Positions 49,551 to 57,480 of a stretch of 64,000 nt of DNA are shown in pieces. Origin of the DNA: Pseudomonas viridiflava (GTDB lineage Bacteria > Pseudomonadota > Gammaproteobacteria > Pseudomonadales > Pseudomonadaceae). Position 1 is the first letter of the stretch; every line of letters starts with the position of its first letter. Location: positions 1 to 64,000 of the forward strand of contig NZ_UUIS01000031.1 of NCBI RefSeq assembly GCF_900589395.1. The letters run 5' to 3'. The position numbers were made by a program, and so were the translations under genes. Under the pieces are notes generated by a model. It searched no databases. It saw only the letters and a list, made by a program, of their open reading frames with translations, and was not told the origin of the DNA.

Positions 49551-49882
49551 ATGCAATTCGTCGGTTTGGGCAGGCCTGCCAGGCGGGCCGCCAGTTTGGC
49601 GGGCCGCCCGTTGAACAGGCGGTTGAGGTGCGGGCTGTTGCCTTTTTCCGGGCCCAGCTTGAGGGCCGTGTACTTGATCAAGGGGCGGGTGGCCGGTGAC
49701 AGCTGGAACTCGGCGTAGAACGCGCGCAGCACCAACAGCACCTCTTCATGCTCGGGGCCGAAGTCGATGCCTTCCTCGACGGCCAGCGCCCGGGCCACGT
49801 CCAGCGACCAGTCGTTGAGGTCCGCCAGAAAGCCATCCTGGTCCAGTGCGACCGTACGGTCTGCAACAATCAGCTCGGTCAT
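49547..49882 (-). CDS. tusE: Sulfur relay protein TusE (DsrC family)
   Basis: A 111-residue DsrC-like protein that takes persulfide sulfur from TusBCD and passes it to MnmA. The penultimate Cys110 in GLPKPTNCI is the sulfur carrier. The second, upstream Cys of true DsrC is absent, as expected of TusE. FLADLNDWSLDVARALAVEEGI is the family N-terminus. Overlaps tusB and trpD2 by four bases each. Confidence 0.94.
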   Translation of the reverse strand: MTELIVADRTVALDQDGFLADLNDWSLDVARALAVEEGIDFGPEHEEVLLVLRAFYAEFQLSPATRPLIKYTALKLGPEKGNSPHLNRLFNGRPAKLAARLAGLPKPTNCI

Positions 49883-50163
49883 GACCAGGTGTTCACTCTG
49901 TCAAAACGCACGCAAAGCTCGACAAAGCCGGGATAGTCCACTGCGCCTGTTGCCGCCGGCAGCGTCAGGCCTCGGGCCTGGGCGTCTTCGTCCAGCACGA
50001 ACACGCGCTCGCCCAGTGCCGCCAGGGCCGGGTCTACACGGCGCAGCGCGTAGGTCGCATCGCCGCACAGCAGTATGGCGTCATCGGCACCCAGTATTCG
50101 CAGACAGCTGTCCAGACGGGTATCGGTGAACGGGGAGTGGGAAACAACGTGCAAGGTCGCCAT
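49879..50163 (-). CDS. tusB: Sulfur relay subunit TusB
   Basis: A 94-residue DsrH-family protein, part of the TusB2C2D2 hexamer. It begins MATLHVVSHSPFTDTRLDSCLR, with AILLCGDATYAL next, typical of TusB. No catalytic role is established for this subunit. Its ATG overlaps the tusC stop by one base, and its stop overlaps the tusE start. Confidence 0.92.
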   Translation of the reverse strand: MATLHVVSHSPFTDTRLDSCLRILGADDAILLCGDATYALRRVDPALAALGERVFVLDEDAQARGLTLPAATGAVDYPGFVELCVRFDRVNTWS

Positions 50164-50522
50164 CAGATCGTGATCACCTGGTCGTAACGGTCAAAAAGTG
50201 CGGCGATGTCAGCACCGCAGGCCAGGACCTGAAGGCCTTCATCCAGCGCGTCTGTGGCAATGGCGCGTTGCTGCAGGCTATGGCCGCAGGCATACAGCTC
50301 GTCGACGCCGAACATCGGCAAGGCCTTGAGGTTGGCCGTCACATCCTTTTGCTGCACCGCCGCGGCCTGGCCGGCCAGCAACTGGAACACGCCATCGTCG
50401 AGAAACAGCAAGCCCACCGGCAAATCGAAGGCGCCGCCGGCCAGCACGATATCCAGAGCCTCGCGGGCGCCAGGGCCGGACCACGGAGCTTGGCGGCTGA
50501 CAATCAACAGGGATTTGCTCAT
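50163..50522 (-). CDS. tusC: Sulfur relay subunit TusC
   Basis: A 119-residue DsrF-family protein. MSKSLLIVSRQAPWSGPGAREALDIVLAGGAFDLPVGLLFLDDGVFQL has the family's shape, and LKALPMFGVDELYACGHSL follows. The start at 50522 sits one base after the tusD stop. Upstream in-frame codons overlap tusD and are not used. Confidence 0.93.
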   Translation of the reverse strand: MSKSLLIVSRQAPWSGPGAREALDIVLAGGAFDLPVGLLFLDDGVFQLLAGQAAAVQQKDVTANLKALPMFGVDELYACGHSLQQRAIATDALDEGLQVLACGADIAALFDRYDQVITI

Positions 50523-50523
50523 C

Positions 50524-50916
50524 TTACGGTCCTCCAAAGCAGATCACCCGATCCGCGCTCTGCGCCGCATCGTGCAACTGACCCAGGCCGGACAGCTCCC
50601 ACGGCGCCTGCAAACTGGCGGCATCACGCTGGTAGCGTACCGCTTCTTCGGCATTGAGCACGCCCCGGCGCAAGGCGGCGGCAATGCACACCACGCCATC
50701 CAGGCCCTGTTCGGTGATGAATGCACGCCACTGCGCCGGCAGGTCCTGCTCGTCCTGAGGCGTGACGACACTGTGCGACGCACTGTGTACGCCATCCTGG
50801 TAAAAGAACAGGCGCACGATCTCATGCCCGCCGGCCAGCACTGCCTGGGCAAATCGCAAGGCGCGGCGGGACGAGGGCGCATGAGGCGCAGATAACAGGC
50901 AAATGGTGAATTTCAT
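50524..50916 (-). CDS. tusD: Sulfurtransferase TusD
   Basis: A 130-residue DsrE-family protein and first gene of the relay operon. It receives sulfur (from TusA in E. coli) on a conserved cysteine. Here Cys77 in GVVCIAAALRRGV corresponds to E. coli Cys78. The start is MKFTICLLSAPHAPSS; longer in-frame sequence upstream runs into the tetR end. No tusA lies in the window. Confidence 0.93.
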   Translation of the reverse strand: MKFTICLLSAPHAPSSRRALRFAQAVLAGGHEIVRLFFYQDGVHSASHSVVTPQDEQDLPAQWRAFITEQGLDGVVCIAAALRRGVLNAEEAVRYQRDAASLQAPWELSGLGQLHDAAQSADRVICFGGP

Positions 50917-50956
50917 GGGGGGCTCGTTCAGCGAAACAGTGGCAATGATAAAGAAT

Positions 50957-51553
50957 TCAGACGTCAGGGTGTGAATTGAGCAACCCGCGCAGAAGCACAT
51001 CCGCTGCCGCCAGGGCATGGTTGAGTCGGACCTGGCCTTCATCGGCCTCGGCAATCCAGAACGCCGCCTCGGTCAGGCTGCCATAGAGCAGCCGTGCCAG
51101 CGCCTGCGGGTCGGCAGGTGTGACGGTGCCTTGTTCGATCAAGCGCTCGATCAGCGCCTGCAACGAGCCAATGCAATGACGTTGCGCCTGTGGCGATGCC
51201 ATGCCCAGTACCGCACGCGCATCGCGCAGCACGATGCGCTGAATCTCAGGTTCCAGTGCCATGTGCAGGTAGCTGCGGCAACGTTCGCGCAGACCCTGCC
51301 AGGTCCCGTCATGAGCATCGGAAACGGCTTGTAGCCGTGCATCCATTTCGGCGTCGATCTGCTCGACCACGGCTGCCAGCAGGCCTTTCTTGTCGGTGAA
51401 GTGGTGATACAGCGCCCCACGGGTCAGGCTGGCCTGTGCGGTCAGATCATCCATTGACGTATCCGCATAGCCGCGCTCTGCAAAGACCTGGCGGGCGGTG
51501 TCCAGCAAGGTGTTACGCGTCTGTTCCATATCGGCGCGGGTGCGACGAACCAT
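50957..51553 (-). CDS. TetR-family repressor, divergent from an MFS transporter
   Basis: A 198-residue regulator. The DNA-binding domain (about 10-55) reads ARQVFAERGYADTSMDDLTAQASLTRGALYHHFTDKKGLLAAV. The C-terminal ligand and dimer domain is of the TetR_C type (LYGSLTEAAFWIAEADE). GGAG lies upstream of the ATG. The divergent intergenic region has three copies of a 19-base palindrome, so it very likely represses itself and the MFS gene. The inducer is unknown. Confidence 0.88.
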   Translation of the reverse strand: MVRRTRADMEQTRNTLLDTARQVFAERGYADTSMDDLTAQASLTRGALYHHFTDKKGLLAAVVEQIDAEMDARLQAVSDAHDGTWQGLRERCRSYLHMALEPEIQRIVLRDARAVLGMASPQAQRHCIGSLQALIERLIEQGTVTPADPQALARLLYGSLTEAAFWIAEADEGQVRLNHALAAADVLLRGLLNSHPDV

Positions 51554-51564
51554 CGGGCTCTCCT

Positions 51565-51636
51565 TACATACATTACGTATGTATATTTACATACGGCCCG
51601 TATGAATGTACGGTTTATACATACGAGACGTATGTA
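51565..51636. promoter_or_regulatory. Three TetR operators between the tetR and MFS genes
   Basis: The pattern TACATAC-N5-GTATG(T/A)A occurs at 51565-51583 and 51618-51636 with perfect 7-base arms, and at 51588-51606 with one arm ending GAA. Spacers are ATTAC, GGCCC and GAGAC. Centres are 23 and 30 bases apart. Site 1 is 12 bases upstream of the tetR start codon and site 3 is 50 bases upstream of the MFS start, so occupancy would cover both promoters. Confidence 0.88.
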
Positions 51637-51685
51637 TTGTTCGCGCCCTGCGCCATTCTGGCAAGCGCCTGTTCTGGAGAGTCAC

Positions 51686-52927
51686 ATGGCCAACCCTTAT
51701 CGAGCACTGTTCGAGGTGCCTGGTGCCAAAGCTTTTATCGTTGCCGGCCTGATTGGCCGGCTGGCCTTGCCGATGATGGGGATCGGCATCATTACCTTGC
51801 TGGCTCAGTTGCGCGGCAGTTATACGCTGGCCGGGGCGGTATCAGGCACCTTCGTGCTGACCTACGCACTGCTGTCGCCGCAGATTTCAAAAGGGGTCGA
51901 CCGGCTGGGGCAAGATCGCGTTTTGCCGGTGGCCACCATGATCAGCGTGACGGGCGTGGCGATTCTGTTGCTGGCGACCTGGTGGCCGGCGCCTGACTGG
52001 ACCCTGTTCCTGGGGGCCTGGCTGACCGGGTTCATGCCCAGCCTGCCAGCCATGGTGCGTGCGCGCTGGACGACGCTGCTTCGTGGGCAACAGCGTCTGC
52101 AAACGGCGTATGCGCTGGAAACGGTACTCGATGAAATGAGCTTTATCGCCGGACCGCCGCTGGCCGTAGGCTTGAGTGTCATGACCTTTGCCCAGGCCGG
52201 TCCGCTGGTGGCGGCACTGTTACTGGCCATCGGCACAGGCTGGCTGGTGTGCCAGCGTGCCACGCAACCGGCTGTTACCGCCCCGGCGCCCGGCACGCGG
52301 TCGGTCTTGCGCTTGGCCTGCGTGCGACGCCTGGCGCTGTTGACGGTCGCCATGGGCGTCATCGTCGGCACCGTGGACATCGGCAGCGTGGCGTTTGCCG
52401 AGCACGCCGGGCAACCGGCCGGTGCTTCGCTGGTGCTGTCGGCCTATGCGCTGGGCGCCTGCCTGGCCGGTCTGCTGTTCGGTGCCGTGCAATGGCAGAT
52501 ACCCTTGCATCGATTGTTGGTGCTGGGGGGGCTGGCCACCGCCGCCACCACACTGCCGCTGCTGTGGGTGTTCAACCTATGGACACTGGCCGCCGCAGTC
52601 TTTATGGCCGGGTTGTGCTTTGCCCCGACCCTGATCGTAGCGATGTCACAGGTTGAGCGCAGCGTGCCTGAGCACCAGCTTACCGAGGGCATGACCTGGC
52701 TGCTGGCCGGCCTGAATGGCGGCGTTGCCCTGGGGGCCGTGTTGGCCGGGCAGGTGGTGGATGCCGAAGGTGCCCAGGCCGGCTTCAAGGTGGCTTTAGG
52801 GGCCGCTGTGGCGGTGCTGTTGCTCAGTGCCTGGGCCGGTTGGCGACCGTCGGTTCAAACCAGCGCCATCACCCCCAGCAGCGGCCAGCCCGCGCCTGCC
52901 AGCCACACCGACAGCCGTGGTGCGTAG
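51686..52927 (+). CDS. MFS transporter under TetR control
   Basis: A 413-residue major facilitator with about 12 membrane helices in two halves. Motif A-like loop SPQISKGVDRLGQDRVLPVA lies between TM2 and TM3, and ETVLDEMSFIAGPPLAVGL follows near TM5. The start MANPYRALFEVPGAKAF has GGAG at normal spacing; upstream in-frame codons cross the operators. The last 73 bases overlap the convergent DUF3325 gene. Divergent TetR control suggests drug or metabolite export, but the substrate cannot be read. Confidence 0.88.
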   Translation: MANPYRALFEVPGAKAFIVAGLIGRLALPMMGIGIITLLAQLRGSYTLAGAVSGTFVLTYALLSPQISKGVDRLGQDRVLPVATMISVTGVAILLLATWWPAPDWTLFLGAWLTGFMPSLPAMVRARWTTLLRGQQRLQTAYALETVLDEMSFIAGPPLAVGLSVMTFAQAGPLVAALLLAIGTGWLVCQRATQPAVTAPAPGTRSVLRLACVRRLALLTVAMGVIVGTVDIGSVAFAEHAGQPAGASLVLSAYALGACLAGLLFGAVQWQIPLHRLLVLGGLATAATTLPLLWVFNLWTLAAAVFMAGLCFAPTLIVAMSQVERSVPEHQLTEGMTWLLAGLNGGVALGAVLAGQVVDAEGAQAGFKVALGAAVAVLLLSAWAGWRPSVQTSAITPSSGQPAPASHTDSRGA

Positions 52928-53187
52928 GGCAGCAGCATCACCAGCGTCACCCCGGCCAGCGAGACCAGCCCGAGCCAGCCCACACCAGCCATGGCCCAGC
53001 CCCAGGCCTGCGCGCAGCAGGCCAGGCTGGCGCCCAGCAAGGCCCAGCCCACCGTGCGCAACAGGCGTTGCAGCCCGGCACCGGGCAGGCGTTGATAAAG
53101 CTGCTTGTAGTGCCGCTCCATGCCCAGGCACAAGCCCAGCAGGCCACTGTAGGCCAGCAGCAGGCTGGCGATGATCCACAGACTCAT
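52855..53187 (-). CDS. DUF3325-type small membrane protein
   Basis: A 110-residue protein with three or four hydrophobic helices (MSLWIIASLLLAYSGLLGLCLGMERHY at the start, then GWALLGASLACCAQAWG). DUF3325 proteins occur next to PepSY-TM and TonB-dependent siderophore receptor genes. It starts one base after the PepSY-TM stop, so the two are coupled. Its 3' end overlaps the convergent MFS gene by 73 bases. Function unknown; iron uptake is inferred from context. Confidence 0.72.
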   Translation of the reverse strand: MSLWIIASLLLAYSGLLGLCLGMERHYKQLYQRLPGAGLQRLLRTVGWALLGASLACCAQAWGWAMAGVGWLGLVSLAGVTLVMLLPYAPRLSVWLAGAGWPLLGVMALV

Positions 53188-53188
53188 C

Positions 53189-54757
53189 TCAATGGGTCTC
53201 CAGGGCAGCACCAGGCGCTTTACGCGTGGCCTTGTCTTTTATCGGGCGGCCAAGCTTCCAGCGGGTCCAGGCCAGCAGCATGCCGATGATCACCACCACG
53301 CTTTCGAGCCAGAACGCCTCGTTGCGGTTTTCGCCGAGCAGGTTCAGCAGTGGCAAGGCCATGCACAACACCGCCGCCAGCCCCAGTTGCTCGCGCCAGG
53401 CCGCCAGCCAAGGGCGCACGATGGCGTGACCCAGGCTGGCCAGCCACACCAGCAGGAACACCTGCACCTCCCAGCCGCCACGCCCGGGCAAGCCGACCGG
53501 CAGCAAGCGGTTGGCCCACAGGTAGGCCACGCAGGCCAGGCTCAGGCCGGCAATGACCGCCACGTTGAGGCGTTCGGCGCTGTGATAGAGCAGGGCGGCG
53601 ACACGGCCCTCGGCATCATGACGGCGCCGGCGCTTGACGGTGAACAGCACCACGCCGGTGGCCAGCATCGCGCAGCTGGCCAGCCCGCACAGAAAGTACA
53701 GCCAGCGCATCCAGTAACCGCCGAACTGCGCAAAATGCAGGCCGGCCATGACCTTCTGGGTCAGCAGCGTGGCCCGGCTGTCGCTGGGCAGGCGCAGCAC
53801 CTGGCCGCTGACGCCGTCAAATTGCAGGCTCATGCCCTTGGTCAGCTCAATGCGATTGCCCAGCACGGGACGTACCTCGATGCGGGCGTCACTGCGCCCC
53901 GGATGCTGAATGCTCAGGCCGGCCACGGGGCCCAGCACGCGTTCGGCTTCACTGAGCACGGGTGCCAGGGCCGTCAGGTCGGCCGGCTGCACCGCTGGTT
54001 TTGTCCCGCCACGCGGCCCGGCTTCGCGCCCGCCCGCCGGGTGGCCGTGTTGTTCGGTTGCCGGTGCTTCACGCAGCGCCCGGGTCATGCGCTCGCGGTC
54101 GCCGTCGAACAGTGCATCCATCGCCGCTGGCATATAGATCAGGTAGAAAATCACCAGACCGGTGTAGGTGATCATCAGGTGAAACGGCAACACCAGCACG
54201 GCGGTGGCATTGTGCGCATCCAGCCAGGAGCGCTGGCCCTTGGCCGGGCGGAAGGTGAAGAACTCCTTGAAGAATTTCTTGTGGATCACAATGCCGCTGA
54301 TCAACGCCACCAGCATGGCCATCGCCGCCAGGCCCACGGCCCAGATGCCGATATTGCGTGGCAGGTTCAGGGTGAAATGGAAACGAAAGAAAAACCCGCC
54401 GCCGGCGGTCTCGCGCACCGCCTGCGGCTCACCGGTGGTGGGGTCCAGCACCGTGCCGCTGCCACGGCGCTGCTCGCCGGCCGACACGCTCAGGGTCGGC
54501 GAGCGCTCGGTGGGCAGGCCGATGTTCCAGGCGCTGGCGTCCGGGTGGCGCGCTTGCAGGTAGTTCAGGGCCACCTGTGCGGCCTGGGCCTGGTCGAGGG
54601 TGTGCGTCGGGATTTCCGGGCGCATCCAGTTATCGATTTCCTTGTCGAACACCGCCAGGGTGCCGGTCAGGAAAATACTGAACAGCACCCAGCCGAAAAT
54701 CAGCCCGCTCCAGGTGTGCAGCCAGGCCAGCGATTGCGTCAGGGTCCTGGCTTTCAT
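53189..54757 (-). CDS. PepSY-associated TM protein (putative ferric-siderophore reductase)
   Basis: A 522-residue inner-membrane protein of the PepSY-TM family. TM1 is in LHTWSGLIFGWVLFSIFLTGTLAVFDKE, with the conserved LHTWSG and FDKEID. Periplasmic PepSY-like parts hold EPQAVRETAGGGFFFRFHF. Further helices follow around 140-165, 195-215, 355-385 and the C-terminus. Conserved histidines in HTWSG and LPFHLMITYTG could bind haem, as in FoxB/FpvG-type reductases. It overlaps the DUF3649 gene by four bases, in the operon of a siderophore receptor. The reductase role is inferred. Confidence 0.82.
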   Translation of the reverse strand: MKARTLTQSLAWLHTWSGLIFGWVLFSIFLTGTLAVFDKEIDNWMRPEIPTHTLDQAQAAQVALNYLQARHPDASAWNIGLPTERSPTLSVSAGEQRRGSGTVLDPTTGEPQAVRETAGGGFFFRFHFTLNLPRNIGIWAVGLAAMAMLVALISGIVIHKKFFKEFFTFRPAKGQRSWLDAHNATAVLVLPFHLMITYTGLVIFYLIYMPAAMDALFDGDRERMTRALREAPATEQHGHPAGGREAGPRGGTKPAVQPADLTALAPVLSEAERVLGPVAGLSIQHPGRSDARIEVRPVLGNRIELTKGMSLQFDGVSGQVLRLPSDSRATLLTQKVMAGLHFAQFGGYWMRWLYFLCGLASCAMLATGVVLFTVKRRRRHDAEGRVAALLYHSAERLNVAVIAGLSLACVAYLWANRLLPVGLPGRGGWEVQVFLLVWLASLGHAIVRPWLAAWREQLGLAAVLCMALPLLNLLGENRNEAFWLESVVVIIGMLLAWTRWKLGRPIKDKATRKAPGAALETH

Positions 54758-55041
54758 GCAAGGCGCTCCAGCAGTTGTGGCCAGAAGCCGATGCCGGCCA
54801 GCGGCACGGCGGTAGCGAGTCCGGCCCAGGCCCGCCAGTGATTATGGCAAGTGAAAACCCAGAGCATCACCAGGGTGTACACCGCAAAGGACAGCAAGGT
54901 GGCACTGACCATGGCATCGGCCTTGTTCAGTGGCAGCATGCGCGCCAGGGCGGCGGTAAAGGCGTAGGTAAATCCATAGCCGCCCACTACGGCGGCCAGG
55001 ACACGTGAAACGGTGGGCCAGGGAGAAGATCGGCTTTTCAT
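54754..55041 (-). CDS. DUF3649-type small membrane protein
   Basis: A 95-residue protein with three predicted helices: VSRVLAAVVGGYGFTYAFTAALARMLP, ATLLSFAVYTLVMLWVFTCHN and AGLATAVPLAGIGFWP. DUF3649 genes are found beside TonB-dependent receptors. It begins 71 bases after the receptor stop and overlaps the PepSY-TM gene by four bases. It probably belongs to the iron-uptake unit; no molecular role is known. Confidence 0.78.
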   Translation of the reverse strand: MKSRSSPWPTVSRVLAAVVGGYGFTYAFTAALARMLPLNKADAMVSATLLSFAVYTLVMLWVFTCHNHWRAWAGLATAVPLAGIGFWPQLLERLA

Positions 55042-55072
55042 GCAGCAGTGCTCATCAGGTCTGGGACGAGCG

Positions 55073-55094
55073 AAAACCCGGACATGACCGGGTT
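55073..55094 (-). terminator. Hairpin between the receptor gene and the DUF3649-PepSY-DUF3325 genes
   Basis: On the minus strand AACCCGG-TCATGT-CCGGGTT is followed by TTCGC. With a short T run it could be a partial terminator that lowers expression of the three downstream genes. Confidence 0.5.
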
Positions 55095-55112
55095 CTCGCC
55101 AACATGATCGAA

Positions 55113-57338
55113 TCAGAACGAGGTGGTCACCGAGGCATAGAACGCCCGGCCCGGCTCGTTGTAGGTGCTGGCCCCGGCGCTGGTGCCGGCGCCTTCGCGG
55201 TACACGCGCTTGTCGAACAGGTTGCTGATGCCGGCGCCGAACGACAGGTGCCTGTTCACCTCAAAGGTGCTGCCGAGACTCCACAGGTGGTACGGATCCA
55301 GCGTGCGCAACTGGTTGCTGGCGGTGACTGCGGTTTCCTGCAGCGGGTTGGTGGTGCGCGGCTCTTGCTTGCCATACCAGGTACCGGTCAGGTTCAGCGA
55401 CAGCGCCTGTGTCACTTGCCAGTCGAGCATGCTGTTGATCGTGTACTCGGGCACCACTGACAGCGGGTTGCCGTCGCTGTCTTCGTTGGACTCCATGTAG
55501 GTCAGGTTGGTGTTCCAGCTCAGGACGTCGCCCTGGTTGCCCAGCAGCGGTACGCCGACATAGCCTTCCCAGCCCTTGACCACCGCATCGCTGGCGTTGT
55601 CCCAGCGCAGGATGGCCTCGTTGGCCGAGGTGCGCCCGGCCAGGTCGTTGGACGAAACGATCTTGTTGTCGTAGTCGTTGCGGATGTAGGTCAGCCCGGC
55701 GCTCCAGCCGTCACGAGCGAAGCTGATTCCCAGTTCCTTGTTGATGCTGATTTCCGGGTCCAGGTCCGCATTGCCCAGCACGTAGCAGCCGTTGGCACTG
55801 AGGCTGGCGGCGCAACCGTTGCCGTTGCTGCGGTACAGGTAATTGGGGTTGGACTGATACAGGTTAGGCGCCTTGAAGGCACGCGCAATGCCGCCCTTGA
55901 GGGTGATGTCGTCGGTCAGCGTGTAGCTGCTGTTCAGGCTCGGGCTCCAGTTGGCGCCGAACTGGTCATGGTGATCTAGGCGCAGGCCCGGGGTCAGGAA
56001 CCACTTGGGCGTCAGCTCGATATTGTCTTCCAGGAACACCGCCATGAGGGTTGCGTCCATGTCGGTGGCGCGGGCGCCGGCGGCCGAGTTGGGCAGGGTG
56101 GTGCCAATCGCGCGGTCCATGGTGCTGGGGTCGTCCAGTTCCTGGCGGTTCCATTCGGCGCCTACCGTCAGGGTCTGCTGGAAGATCAGCTCCAGCGGGA
56201 TATCCAGCTGGCCCTGCAGCAGGTAGCTGTCGTAGGTGCTGGTGCTCTTGTCGCTGCCGTTGATGTCGCCGTCCACCGAGCCGGTCTGGCCTTCGGGCAG
56301 GCGGTTGTTGCGGGTCTTCTCGTACTGCGCCACCACCTTGGAGGTGCCGAACGCCCAGTCGCCACGGTGGGTGACCGAGAAATTCTGCCGGTACATCGTG
56401 TTGGTCTCGCGGCCCAGCCAGGTGTTGATGGTGCTGCCGGGGGTCAGCGAATCGGTGCCGCCGGTGCCGACATCGCCGGTGTAGATATTGCCCTGGCGGC
56501 TGTAGCCGGCTTCGAAGTCCAGCGTCTGCTGCGGGTCCAGCGCCCAGCTCAGCAGGCCATTGACGTCCTTGTTGCGCACGCCTTCGCGCCCGGCGGCCAG
56601 CGAGGCCCCCGAGGCGGTGTCGGTGTGCGCCAGGTTGATGTCGGCATCATCGGCGTCGGTCTTGTTCAGGTTGCCGTAGACACGAAAGGTCAGGGCGTCG
56701 GTCAAGGGGCCGGCCAGGCTGAACGTGGTGCGCCTGGTCACGCCCTCGGCGTCATCCTCGGGCAGGTTGGTAAAGGCGCTGATGGAGCCGGTGAGCTGTT
56801 CGCTGGGGCGCTTGGTGATGATGTTCACCACGCCGCCCATGGAGCCTGAGCCATAGCGCGCCGCCGCCGGGCCGCGCAGCACCTCGATGCTGTCGACCTG
56901 ATCGGCCGGCACCCAGTTGCTGTCGCCACGGGTGTCACGTTCGCCGGAGCGGGTGTAGCGCACCGCGTTGCGTGAGGTCACCGGCTTGCCGTCGATCAGG
57001 ATCAGGGTATTTTCCGGGCCCATGCCGCGCAGGTCGATCTGCCGGTTGTTGCCGCGGGTGCCGCTGGCGCTGTTGCCGGTGAGGTTGACGCCCGGCATCT
57101 TGCGCACGATGTCCGACAGGTCGTTGACCGGTGGGCGCTTCTTGATGTCTTCGGCGGTGATCAGCGACACGCCGGAGGCTTGCTTGAGAGCTTCTTCGGC
57201 CGTGGCCACCACATGAGTATCAGTCAGCTGCAAGGCATCGGCCGATGCGGCCGAATCTGTCGTTTCGCCCAGCGCCAGCACCGGGCTGGCAGCCATCAGG
57301 GCCATGAAAAGAGGACTGAATCTGAATCGCGAATGCAT
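55113..57338 (-). CDS. pfeA: TonB-dependent ferric-enterobactin-type receptor (FepA/PfeA/PirA family)
   Basis: A 741-residue outer-membrane receptor. The signal peptide is FRFSPLFMALMAASPVLALG. A TonB box-like THVVATA follows, then the plug with the family block GNNRQIDLRGMGPENTLILI and VEVLRGPAAARYGSGSMGGVVNIITKR. The 22-strand barrel ends FYASVTTSF with the terminal Phe. The plug is much closer to E. coli FepA and P. aeruginosa PfeA than to FpvA or FhuA types. PfeA and PirA cannot be told apart here. The adjacent two-component system fits both. Confidence 0.9.
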   Translation of the reverse strand: MHSRFRFSPLFMALMAASPVLALGETTDSAASADALQLTDTHVVATAEEALKQASGVSLITAEDIKKRPPVNDLSDIVRKMPGVNLTGNSASGTRGNNRQIDLRGMGPENTLILIDGKPVTSRNAVRYTRSGERDTRGDSNWVPADQVDSIEVLRGPAAARYGSGSMGGVVNIITKRPSEQLTGSISAFTNLPEDDAEGVTRRTTFSLAGPLTDALTFRVYGNLNKTDADDADINLAHTDTASGASLAAGREGVRNKDVNGLLSWALDPQQTLDFEAGYSRQGNIYTGDVGTGGTDSLTPGSTINTWLGRETNTMYRQNFSVTHRGDWAFGTSKVVAQYEKTRNNRLPEGQTGSVDGDINGSDKSTSTYDSYLLQGQLDIPLELIFQQTLTVGAEWNRQELDDPSTMDRAIGTTLPNSAAGARATDMDATLMAVFLEDNIELTPKWFLTPGLRLDHHDQFGANWSPSLNSSYTLTDDITLKGGIARAFKAPNLYQSNPNYLYRSNGNGCAASLSANGCYVLGNADLDPEISINKELGISFARDGWSAGLTYIRNDYDNKIVSSNDLAGRTSANEAILRWDNASDAVVKGWEGYVGVPLLGNQGDVLSWNTNLTYMESNEDSDGNPLSVVPEYTINSMLDWQVTQALSLNLTGTWYGKQEPRTTNPLQETAVTASNQLRTLDPYHLWSLGSTFEVNRHLSFGAGISNLFDKRVYREGAGTSAGASTYNEPGRAFYASVTTSF

Positions 57339-57440
57339 CGGCCTGCTCCTGAGTGTGAAAAGGAGTGAGGGCGTTCTGGACATGCCCCAAGGCGACGCGG
57401 TGCGCTCGCTCGACTCCCTTGATGGGCGCAGATGCTACGC

Positions 57441-57480
57441 ATTCTCAAATAAGAATAAATATGTTTTACATTTTATACAC
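57441..57480 (-). promoter_or_regulatory. AT-rich promoter region of the receptor gene with a Fur-like half-palindrome
   Basis: In the 134-base gap before the receptor, ATTCT-N6-AGAAT (57441-57456) lies in a strongly AT-rich run. It looks like a degenerate Fur box or a PfeR site. Exact promoter elements are not placed. Confidence 0.35.

Noticed and set aside
53171..54841. A 556-codon plus-strand frame opposite the PepSY-TM gene
   Set aside because: His- and Gln-rich low-complexity translation; the minus-strand gene has clear membrane segments, correct coupling to its neighbours and family motifs.
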